Assembly: GCA_035763085.1 (NCBI GenBank)
Contig: DASUBV010000029.1
Span: 1 to 30,481, forward strand
From: DASUBV01 sp035763085
Lineage (GTDB): Bacteria; Actinomycetota; Actinomycetes; Streptosporangiales; Streptosporangiaceae
Reading direction: 5' to 3'
DNA length: 30,481 nt
A model generated the notes under the pieces. It was given only the letters and a program-made list of their open reading frames with translations, was not told where the DNA came from and did not search any database. Every line of letters begins with the position of its first letter. Position 1 is the first letter of the stretch. A program made the position numbers and the translations under genes. Of this stretch, positions 24,856-30,481 are shown piece by piece.

Positions 24856-25343
24856 AGCGGCACCGGCCCGGATGCACCGACGGCGATAGCGTCGCCGCTG
24901 AGGCCGGCGAACTGGCGGGCGGCCCGCACGGCGGCCGTGTGGTCGGCGGGTGTCATCCGGTCCAGGACCGCACCGAGCAGCTCGTGGCGGTGGCTGAGCA
25001 CGGCGTCGATCAGCCGGCGGCCGGCGGCGGTGGGCTCGACCGTGACGATGCTCCTGCTGCGCGGGTCGGTGCCGCGCTGGACCAGGCCGGCGTCCTGGAG
25101 CCGGTCCACCATGCGGGTGACGGCCGAGGGGGCCAGCCTCAGCTGGGCGGCGAGTTTCGACGACGGAACCGGTCCCAGCCCGTCCAGGGTGAGCAGCAGC
25201 CGGAACTGCGGCAGGCTGACGTGCCCGCCCGCGACCTCCAGGCCCTCAAGTGCGATCCCGATCAGCGCCCGGGTCAGCAACTCGAAAGCGGCGACGTCAG
25301 GCCGCTCCCCGGCCCTCTCGTTAACGTTTGGCAATGTTTTCAC
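24852..25343 (-). CDS. MarR-family transcriptional regulator
   Basis: 163 aa. The winged-helix region (about 42-115) includes LPQFRLLLTLDGLGPVPSSK, LAPSAVTRMVDRLQDAGLV for the recognition helix and RGTDPRSRSIVTVEPT for the wing, all typical of MarR. The first and last helices form the dimer interface. The frame starts at GTG 25343; there is no Shine-Dalgarno sequence and the palindromic operator runs right up to, and over, the start codon, so the mRNA is probably leaderless. It is the first gene of the marR-clc operon. The ligand is unknown; MarR proteins often sense phenolics, oxidants or anions. Confidence 0.9.
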   Translation of the reverse strand: MKTLPNVNERAGERPDVAAFELLTRALIGIALEGLEVAGGHVSLPQFRLLLTLDGLGPVPSSKLAAQLRLAPSAVTRMVDRLQDAGLVQRGTDPRSRSIVTVEPTAAGRRLIDAVLSHRHELLGAVLDRMTPADHTAAVRAARQFAGLSGDAIAVGASGPVPL

Positions 25344-25379
25344 ATCGACAAGTATTGCATATGTGAAGACTTGTCGATG
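25339..25379. promoter_or_regulatory. interleaved double inverted repeat, MarR operator
   Basis: Two perfect inverted repeats interlock: TTCACAT (25339-25345) with ATGTGAA (25361-25367), and CATCGACAAGT (25343-25353) with ACTTGTCGATG (25369-25379). Both have 15-nt spacers. They cover the presumed -10 and start codon of the marR gene, which fits autorepression by a MarR dimer or a pair of dimers. Confidence 0.75.
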
Positions 25380-25721
25380 CGAAGATCAGCGGCCCGGGCC
25401 AGGGACTTGCCCTGGCGGATCGGGGCAACGGCCGCAGTGCCTCGAGCGGGGCGGCCGTCAACCGCCGTTGCCGTCTGGGTGGATCTCCGGCGGGTGCCCG
25501 TGTGCGGGTGCACGCGTCGGTCGGCCGCGACTCCGCTCATCCTGGCGGGCCTGTCCGGCGCTATTATTTTTAGTAAAAACTAGATTTATTTACCGCCTTG
25601 CAGTGCGCCAGGCCGCTCGGCGGGACTCCGCCGTCACGGTGGGCCCGGGCGCGGACAGGAAGGGCAAGCAGGGCGGATGCCGGGCTGACACCCGGGTAGC
25701 AGTTGGGTGGATGTGATTGTG
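25344..25721. other. intergenic region between marR and the Rv1733c-like remnant
   Basis: Besides the MarR operator and the AT-rich element at 25565-25590, I see no supported gene. A 68-codon plus-strand frame opens at the ATG at 25377 but has no ribosome binding site and an Arg-rich composition typical of spurious frames. Confidence 0.5.
25565..25590 (+). repeat. AT-rich element, copy 1 (TATTT-N11-TAGATTTATT)
   Basis: A 26-bp element in an AT-rich island about 130 nt upstream of the Rv1733c-like remnant. It shares 19 of 26 positions with the copy at 26284-26309, including the unbroken 12-mer ACTAGATTTATT. TAGATT fits the TAnnnT -10 pattern, so it may be a promoter. Confidence 0.55.
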
Positions 25722-26181
25722 ATGGGGCAGTTGGGCCGGGGCGGTACGCCGCTGGCGTTGCGGGCTCGCAGGCTGTGGCCGGACCGCAACCCGCTGCGGC
25801 GGACCGCGGATCGGGCCGAGTTCGCCGTTGCCGTGCTGCTGCTGGCGGCGTTCCTGGCCGGCGTGCCGCTGGCCGCGCTGGCCGCAGCCCACTGGGCGGC
25901 GGCGTCGGTGCTCCGGGCCGGTCGGCGCCCCGCCGGGCACGAAGGCCGGCAGTGCCGTGACGGTCTGGGCCGGCCGCTCGGGCCAGCTGACCACGGCGCC
26001 CGTCCCGGATGCCGACCTGGCCAGCCGGGTGCCGCTCGCCGCCCTGGCGGCGCCCGTGGCGCTGTCGGTGCTGCTGCTGGTCCTCTGGGCCTACGCCGGC
26101 ATCTTCCTGGACTGGCGCCGGAAGGCCGCCTGGGACGCCGACTGGGAAGCCACCGAGCCGCAATGGAGCCGGCGCCGCTGA
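25722..26181 (+). pseudogene. Rv1733c-family membrane protein, internally deleted and frameshifted
   Basis: The first frame gives LWPDRNPLRRTADRAEFAV and the first transmembrane helix (AVLLLAAFLAGVPLAALAAA), then runs out of phase near 25915. The frame one base over continues with APPGTKAGSAVTVWAGRSG, the second helix (LAAPVALSVLLLVLWAYAG) and the family-typical end RKAAWDADWEATEPQWSRRR. About 45-50 residues of the extracytoplasmic middle appear to be missing. In Mycobacterium tuberculosis the namesake is a member of the DosR hypoxia/NO regulon. The start is uncertain: ATG 25722 or GTG 25707, neither with a strong ribosome binding site. Confidence 0.8.
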
Positions 26182-26283
26182 CCACAGCCCCGCCGCCAGG
26201 ACAACAGCGCAAGGAGCGGTTCCGTGGACGGGCCCGGCGCCGCCGCAGGTCAGGCCGCCGGCCTCGCATTGCTGCCCGTACAG

Positions 26284-26309
26284 TATTTCTATGTGCCACT
26301 AGATTTATT
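26284..26309 (+). repeat. AT-rich element, copy 2 (TATTT-N11-TAGATTTATT)
   Basis: Second copy of the 26-bp element, 719 bp after the first, in the same orientation and with the same 11-nt internal spacing. It lies about 260 nt ahead of the hemerythrin-DUF2249 gene and 12 nt before a 12-bp palindrome. Confidence 0.55.
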
Positions 26310-26502
26310 CTGCGCCATCATGGGAAGCTTCCCTGCGGAGGCACGCCGGGGAAACGGGGGGGTAGTGGGAGCGCCCACGCGACACCTGCGAGACGGCCCG
26401 TGCCCGCAGCCATGGCCCGCGGCTTGGCCGCGGCCGGCCCGTCCGCCGGCGATGTTCTCTCGCTCACATCCCCGGCGTTCCCTGTCTTTTATGCAACTTA
26501 CT

Positions 26503-26520
26503 TGATAAAAACAATTATCA
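26503..26520. promoter_or_regulatory. inverted repeat TGATAA-N6-TTATCA, candidate operator
   Basis: A perfect 6-bp inverted repeat with a 6-nt spacer (AAACAA) in an AT-rich island, 49 bp upstream of ATG 26570. The 6-6-6 layout is like that of Rex sites (TTGTGAA-N6-TTCACAA), but the sequence differs; its FNR-like TGAT/ATCA ends are too far apart for an FNR box. The regulator is unknown. Confidence 0.5.
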
Positions 26521-26569
26521 CTGAAAATACGCGGCTACTGCCGGGCCGCCATCCGGAGGAGACGAGAGA

Positions 26570-27751
26570 ATGCCGACGATCACGGCGACCGAGGCGTACG
26601 AGGCGATGCTGGAGCATCACAAGAGGCTGGGAGAGGAACTGGCCGGGCGGGCTGACGCCGTGTCCGGCGAGGTCGCGGCCGGGCGGCCGTACGGGGCCGC
26701 GGTGGCCGGCCTCGTCGCCTACCTGGCCGAGGAGGTGCTGCCGCACGCGGCGGCCGAGGAGAAGACCATCTACCCGGCCGCCGCGCGGGCCGGGCTGACC
26801 GGCACCGTCGAGGAGATGATCGCCGAGCACGTCACCCTGTCGGCACTCGGCACCCGGATCGCCGCCCTCACCGACGGCGAGGCCGCCGCCGGGCAGGCGC
26901 AGCAGATCGCCGGGCTGTTCACGGCCCACGCGGCCCGGGAGAACGACGTGCTGCTGCCCGCCCTGCTCACTGACAAGTCCGCGGACCTGGCCGGGCTGCT
27001 GGCGCAGATGCACGACAGCACCGGGCATGACGAGGCGCCCTCCCCGGCCGCGGGCCAGCCCGAGGACGCCCAGGCCACCGTGGTGTCCCTGCTGCTGCAG
27101 GCAGCGGCGGCGCTGGCCCGCGCCGGGGAGGCCGACCGTGCCTGCAAGATCGCCGCGTCGGCGTGGGCCGCGCTGCGCGGTTCCCGGCCCGACCTGGCGG
27201 CCAGGGTAACCGCCGCCCTGCACGGCCTTGCCCGCCGCACCGGCGAAGGCGCAGGCGAGCCGGGGCAGGACGCGGTGCTGGACGTCCGCGACCTGGCTCC
27301 GGCGCAGCGGCACGAGACAATCTTCAGTACCTACCAGGACCTGACCCCGGGCGCGGGCTTCGTGCTGGTCAACGACCATGATCCCAAGCCGCTGCGCTAC
27401 CAGTTCGAAGCAGAGCACGCCGGCCAGTTCACCTGGCAGTCCCTGGAGAGCGGGCCCGAGGTCTGGCGGGTGCGGATCGGCCGCCCCGCTGCCGCGCACG
27501 GCGAGGCCGGGACGGGGGAGGAGGAACCCGATCTGGACGTGCGGCAGGTCAGCCACGCGCAGCGCCACGGGCTGATCTTCACCGCCTACCGGGCACTGCG
27601 CCCCGGCGCGGGCTTCGTGCTCGTGAACGACCATGATCCCAAGCCGCTGCGCTACCAGTTCGACGCCCAGTACGCGGGCGAGTACACCTGGGACTACCTG
27701 GAGACCGGGCCCAGGGTATGGCGGGTGCGGATCGGCCGCGCCGGCGCCTGA
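26570..27751 (+). CDS. hemerythrin with helical linker and two tandem DUF2249 domains
   Basis: 393 aa. Residues 8-135 are a hemerythrin domain with a full ligand set: H16/H17, H59, E63/E64 (EVLPHAAAEEKTIY), H87, H120 and E124. Residues about 165-222 form an Ala-rich helical spacer (ATVVSLLLQAAAALARAGEA). Two DUF2249 domains follow, 236-304 and 321-389, each with GAGFVLVNDHDPKPLRYQF and a closing VWRVRIGR. The two repeats are 85 residues apart and partly identical at DNA level. GGAGGA (26555-26560) precedes ATG 26570. It leads a rightward unit with lplA, ctaA and ctaD. A role in O2/NO sensing or protection is inferred from the families. Confidence 0.92.
   Translation: MPTITATEAYEAMLEHHKRLGEELAGRADAVSGEVAAGRPYGAAVAGLVAYLAEEVLPHAAAEEKTIYPAAARAGLTGTVEEMIAEHVTLSALGTRIAALTDGEAAAGQAQQIAGLFTAHAARENDVLLPALLTDKSADLAGLLAQMHDSTGHDEAPSPAAGQPEDAQATVVSLLLQAAAALARAGEADRACKIAASAWAALRGSRPDLAARVTAALHGLARRTGEGAGEPGQDAVLDVRDLAPAQRHETIFSTYQDLTPGAGFVLVNDHDPKPLRYQFEAEHAGQFTWQSLESGPEVWRVRIGRPAAAHGEAGTGEEEPDLDVRQVSHAQRHGLIFTAYRALRPGAGFVLVNDHDPKPLRYQFDAQYAGEYTWDYLETGPRVWRVRIGRAGA
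27371..27408 (+). repeat. 38-nt direct repeat, copy 1 (first DUF2249 domain)
   Basis: Identical to 27626-27663 over all 38 nt, including third codon positions. It encodes the NDHDPKPLRYQF core. Confidence 0.9.
27626..27663 (+). repeat. 38-nt direct repeat, copy 2 (second DUF2249 domain)
   Basis: Offset from copy 1 by 255 bp, exactly 85 codons, as expected for an in-frame domain duplication that is recent or maintained by gene conversion. Confidence 0.9.
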
Positions 27752-27756
27752 GCACC

Positions 27757-28686
27757 ATGCACGGTCAGTACAAGCCGCCCGGCGGCAAGCGCGTCGTAGC
27801 CGGCGGGCGGCTGGCCAGAGTCCGGGCCAGCGGGGACCACTCCCCTGAGCCCGGCGCCGCCGTCCCGGCCGGGGCGGTGGCCACTGCGGTGCGGCAGCCG
27901 CTGACCCGGGCCAGCGGCTGGCGCGACTGCGACTGGCGGCTCATCCGCGACGAGCCGCAGGCACCTGCGCTGCACATGGCGCTGGATGAGGTCCTCGCCA
28001 GGGAAGTCGCGGCCGGCCGCCGCCCGCCGACGCTGCGGATCTGGGAATGGTCGGCGCCCGCGGTCGTCATCGGCAGCTTCCAGTCGCTGCGCAACGAGGT
28101 CGACGCCGCTTAGGCGAGACGGCTCGGCATGACCGTGGTGCGGCGGATCAGCGGCGGCGGCGCGATGTTCATCGAACCTGCCAGCACCATCACGTACTCG
28201 CTCTACGCACCGGAGTCGCTCGTGGCAGGCCTTTCGCTTGCCGAGTCCTACCGCTACCTCGATGACTGGGTGATCGCCACCTTGACCGGGGACCTGGGAT
28301 TGTCGGCCTGGTACGAGCCGCTGAACGACATCGCCTCGGCCCGCGGCAAGATCGGCGGGGCCGCGCAGCGGCGGCTGGCGGGCGACACCCTGCTGCACCA
28401 CGTGACGATGGCCTACGACATCGACGCGGACGCGATGACCCGGGTGCTGCGCGCCGGCCGGGAGAGGCTCTCGGACCAGGGGATCGCGAGCGCGGTCAAG
28501 CGGGTCGACCCGCTGCGCAGGCAGACCCGGCTGCCGCGCGCCGAGGTCATCGACGCGCTCGCCGTCCACTTCCGCCGCCGCTACGGCCTGACCCCGGACA
28601 CTGTCACCGGTGGCGAACTGCGCGCCGCCTGCGACCTGGCCCGGGCGAAGTTCGCCAGCAGCCAGTGGACCGCCCGGGTGCCATGA
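27757..28686 (+). pseudogene. lplA: lipoate-protein ligase A family, interrupted by an in-frame amber codon
   Basis: The product would start MHGQYKPPGGKRVVAGG, the accessory (LplB-like) domain found at the N-terminus of actinobacterial ligases, but about 40-50 residues of that domain are missing before WRDCDWRL. The catalytic domain follows (PALHMALDEVLAREVAAGRR, VVIGSFQSLRNEVDAA), then TAG at 28111-28113. The same frame resumes at once with ARRLGMTVVRRISGGGAMF, LNDIASARGKIGGAAQRRL with the catalytic-type Lys, and RVDPLRRQT. Relatives have a Gly or Glu codon at the stop. It starts 5 nt after the hemerythrin-DUF2249 gene and its end overlaps ctaA. Most likely inactive; the downstream part alone could restart at ATG 28129, but lacks the N-terminal half of the active site. 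Confidence 0.85.
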
Positions 28687-29753
28687 CGACACGGAACCCC
28701 GCTCCCCGCGCCGTCGCTGCCCGGTGCTGCGCCCCGGTGCTGCACCCGAGCCGGGCCTCCGTGCGCGGGCTCGCGCTGGCCTCGGTGATCGCGAACGCGG
28801 TCCTGGTCTGCACCGGCGCCGCGGTGCGGCTGAGCTCGTCCGGGCTCGGCTGCCCGGACTGGCCGCGGTGCACGCAGGCCAGCGTGGTGGCCGCGCACTC
28901 GGCCGGGCAGACCTCGCTGAACACCGCGATCGAGTTCGGCAACCGGCTGCTGACCTTCCCGCTGGCCGTGATCGCGGCGCTGACGTTCATCGCCTGCCTG
29001 CGCTACCAGCAGGGCGGCCGTCGGCGGCGCGACCTGGTGCTGCTGTCGGCCGCGCTGCCCGGCGGCGTGATCGCGCAGGCGGTGGCCGGCGGCATCGTGG
29101 TGCTCACCCGGTTGAACCCGGTCATGGTGGCGTCGCACTTCCTGCTGTCATCGGCGATCCTCGCGGCCGCCGTGGTGCTGCACGCGCGAGCGGCTGAGGG
29201 CCCCGGCCCCGCACAGCCGCTGGTCCGGGCCGACCTGCGGGTCCTCGCCGGCCTCCTGGCCGCGGTCACCGGGCTGATGCTCGCGGCCGGCACGGTGGTG
29301 ACCGGGTCCGGTCCGCTGGCGGGCACGGTCATCGACGCCCACGGCCGCCGCACCACCGTGCCGCGGTTCCACTTTCCGCTGCAGGACGTCACCCAGCTGC
29401 ACGCCGACATCGGCTGGTTCATCGGCGCGCTCGCGGTCGCCCTGGCGATCGGGCTGCACCTCACCGGCGCCCCGGCCCGGGCAGTGCGGGCCAGTCGCGT
29501 CGTCCTCGCCGGCCTGGCCGTGCAGGGGACGGTCGGCTACGCGCAGTACCTCAGCCACCTGCCCGCCGGGCTGGTGTGGGTGCACGTTTCGGTGTCGGCG
29601 GTGCTGTGGGTCCTCGTTCTCCGGCTGTACCTGTCCACCCGCGAACGCCCGCCGCTTCCGGCCACGGCCGTCACTCGCGCGGGCCCGGCGCCCGCAGCAA
29701 GGAATCCGCAAGCTCCCGGCGTAACCCTGGGAGCGGAAGAGGGAGTCCGATGA
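28683..29753 (+). CDS. ctaA: heme A synthase
   Basis: 356 aa from ATG 28683, overlapping the lplA stop (ATGA). This COX15/CtaA-type integral membrane enzyme oxidises the C8 methyl of heme O to give heme A for aa3-type cytochrome oxidase. It has about eight transmembrane helices in two four-helix halves. Visible family marks are GAAVRLSSSGLGCPDWPRC with a Cys pair in the first extracytoplasmic loop, NTAIEFGNRLLTF with the conserved Glu, HFLLSS, QLHADIGWF and WVHVSVS with heme-ligating His. Its length is slightly above the norm because of a Pro/Ala-rich C-terminal tail. Next to ctaD, it presumably supplies that oxidase with its cofactor. Confidence 0.92.
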   Translation: MTTRNPAPRAVAARCCAPVLHPSRASVRGLALASVIANAVLVCTGAAVRLSSSGLGCPDWPRCTQASVVAAHSAGQTSLNTAIEFGNRLLTFPLAVIAALTFIACLRYQQGGRRRRDLVLLSAALPGGVIAQAVAGGIVVLTRLNPVMVASHFLLSSAILAAAVVLHARAAEGPGPAQPLVRADLRVLAGLLAAVTGLMLAAGTVVTGSGPLAGTVIDAHGRRTTVPRFHFPLQDVTQLHADIGWFIGALAVALAIGLHLTGAPARAVRASRVVLAGLAVQGTVGYAQYLSHLPAGLVWVHVSVSAVLWVLVLRLYLSTRERPPLPATAVTRAGPAPAARNPQAPGVTLGAEEGVR

Positions 29754-30481
29754 CAACGCTCAGGCAAGCACCAGGCACAGGCACCCTGCCGCGTTCGCAG
29801 CGGACAGGGCCTGTCCTGGCGGGGTGGCTGTCGTCCACCGATCACAAGGTGATCGGGCACATGTACCTGATCACCTCGTTCTTCTTCTTCCTGTGCGCCG
29901 GCGTGATGGCCATGCTGATCCGGATCCAGCTCATGGGTCCCGACCAGCACTTCGTGTCCGCCCAGCAGTACAACGAGCTGTTCACCATGCACGGCGCGAT
30001 CATGCTGCTGCTGTTCGCCACGCCGACGTTCGTCGGGTTCGCGAACGAGTTGCTGCCGCTGCAGATCGGGGCGCCCGACGTGGCGTTCCCGCGGCTGAAC
30101 CTGCTCAGCTACTACCTGTTCGCCTTCGGCGGGCTGATCCTGCTGGCGAGCTTCCTGGCCCCGGGCGGGGCCGCGGCGTTCGGCTGGTACGCCTACGCGC
30201 CGCTGACCAGCGCGACCTACTCGCCAGGGATCGGCGCCGACCTGTGGATCATGGGCCTGGTGCTCTCCGGGTTCGGCACCATCCTCGGCGCGGTGAACTT
30301 TATCACCACGATCTTCTGCATGCGCGCCCCGGGCATGACGATGTTCCGGATGCCGATCTTCACCTGGAACGCGCTGCTCACCTCGATGCTGGTCCTGCTC
30401 GCCTTCCCCGTGCTGGCGGCGGCGCTGCTGGTGCTGGAGGTTGACCGGCGGCTCGGCTCGCAGGTGTTCGCCGCCAACAGC
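29750..30481 (+). CDS. ctaD: cytochrome c oxidase subunit I, partial (continues beyond the window)
   Basis: The first 244 codons are present and open to the last base. ATG 29750 overlaps the ctaA stop (ATGA), and GGGAG lies 5 nt before it. The protein opens with STDHKVIGHMYLITSFFFF, the standard first helix, then FTMHGAIMLLLFATP with H81, a low-spin heme a ligand, and IGAPDVAFPRLNLLSYY with D110, the D-channel entry Asp. The copper and heme a3 ligands lie beyond the window. No ctaC precedes it, so this may be a second, accessory copy rather than the housekeeping oxidase. Confidence 0.95.
   Translation, partial: MTTLRQAPGTGTLPRSQRTGPVLAGWLSSTDHKVIGHMYLITSFFFFLCAGVMAMLIRIQLMGPDQHFVSAQQYNELFTMHGAIMLLLFATPTFVGFANELLPLQIGAPDVAFPRLNLLSYYLFAFGGLILLASFLAPGGAAAFGWYAYAPLTSATYSPGIGADLWIMGLVLSGFGTILGAVNFITTIFCMRAPGMTMFRMPIFTWNALLTSMLVLLAFPVLAAALLVLEVDRRLGSQVFAANS

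Larger units (their letters stand above)
26182..26569. other. long leader region before the hemerythrin-DUF2249 gene
   Basis: These 388 bases hold AT-rich element copy 2, a 12-bp palindrome GGGAAGCTTCCC (26322-26333) and the inverted repeat at 26503-26520. AAGGAG near 26210 followed by GTG 26224 opens a 93-codon frame, but its product looks like non-coding Pro/Arg-rich sequence with no family match. I leave it uncalled. Confidence 0.5.

Noticed and set aside
25377..25583. 68-codon plus-strand frame starting inside the MarR operator
   Set aside because: No ribosome binding site, Arg-rich spurious composition, and its end falls in the AT-rich promoter-like element.
23104..25716. Plus-strand frame of 870 codons opposite the ClC and MarR genes
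   Set aside because: Crosses two recognised genes and the operator region; the Asp/Gly/Gln-rich product is typical of antisense reading.
26224..26505. 93-codon plus-strand frame with AAGGAG upstream of GTG 26224
   Set aside because: The ribosome-binding-like site is good, but the product has no family resemblance and spans two promoter-like elements. It could be revisited with expression data.
27834..27847. GGGGACCACTCCCC as a possible DosR-like box
   Set aside because: It lies inside the lplA reading frame, and beyond the 5-bp arms the core does not fit the consensus.
1..30481. tRNA, rRNA, CRISPR array, insertion sequence or integrase
   Set aside because: No cloverleaf-like sequence, spaced repeat array, transposase motif or terminal inverted repeats were recognised on reading both strands. 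A tRNAscan or ISfinder search would be needed to exclude them fully.

Overview
The window is very GC-rich throughout, with frequent GTG starts and tightly overlapping genes (ATGA/GTGA junctions). A large AfsR/SARP-type regulator, an Rv1733c-type membrane protein remnant and actinobacterial-style lipoate ligase, CtaA and CtaD all point to a filamentous or soil high-GC actinobacterium (Streptosporangiales-like is my guess, from family resemblance only). No rRNA, tRNA, CRISPR array, transposase or integrase was seen.

Layout. 1-4.1 kb is accessory: a short truncated HTH-like protein, a Nudix hydrolase, three unrecognised minus-strand genes (one perhaps with a HEPN-like C-terminus), a perfect 32-bp palindromic terminator and a SHOCT-domain remnant. 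4.1-6.9 kb holds an OmpR-type response regulator/histidine kinase pair, a divergent 64-aa membrane peptide and an orphan receiver protein. 6.9-8.75 kb has a frameshifted mgtC remnant and an operon of a DUF2249-cupin protein and a formimidoyl-THF cyclodeaminase-like protein. 8.8-16.6 kb is a complete respiratory nitrate reductase operon, narGHJI, ending in a TDT/SLAC1-type anion transporter. An 1102-aa SARP-AAA-TPR regulator (16.8-20.1 kb) lies directly upstream, on the same strand. 20.3-22.9 kb has an OsmC/membrane protein pair and two hemerythrin-domain genes facing away from each other. 23.0-25.3 kb is a MarR-ClC (CBS-containing) operon with an elaborate operator. 25.7-30.5 kb runs rightward: a broken Rv1733c-family gene, a hemerythrin-DUF2249-DUF2249 protein, an lplA interrupted by an in-frame amber codon, ctaA and the first 244 codons of ctaD, which runs off the window.

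How the genes may work together. The theme is life at low oxygen with nitrate or nitric oxide: nitrate respiration, several hemerythrin/DUF2249 proteins (families often found beside denitrification and NO-stress genes), thiol peroxidase, heme-copper oxidase assembly, and remnants of families tied to hypoxia or host/stress responses. Short AT-rich islands in an otherwise GC-rich sequence mark the promoters of the hemerythrin/DUF2249 genes and the Rv1733c remnant, and two of them share a 26-bp element. This suggests a common regulon.

A second theme is decay: mgtC, the Rv1733c homologue, lplA and a SHOCT gene are all broken while their neighbours look intact. The best candidate for something undescribed is the multi-copy hemerythrin-DUF2249 module with its shared AT-rich control elements, next to nar and co-directional with cytochrome oxidase genes.
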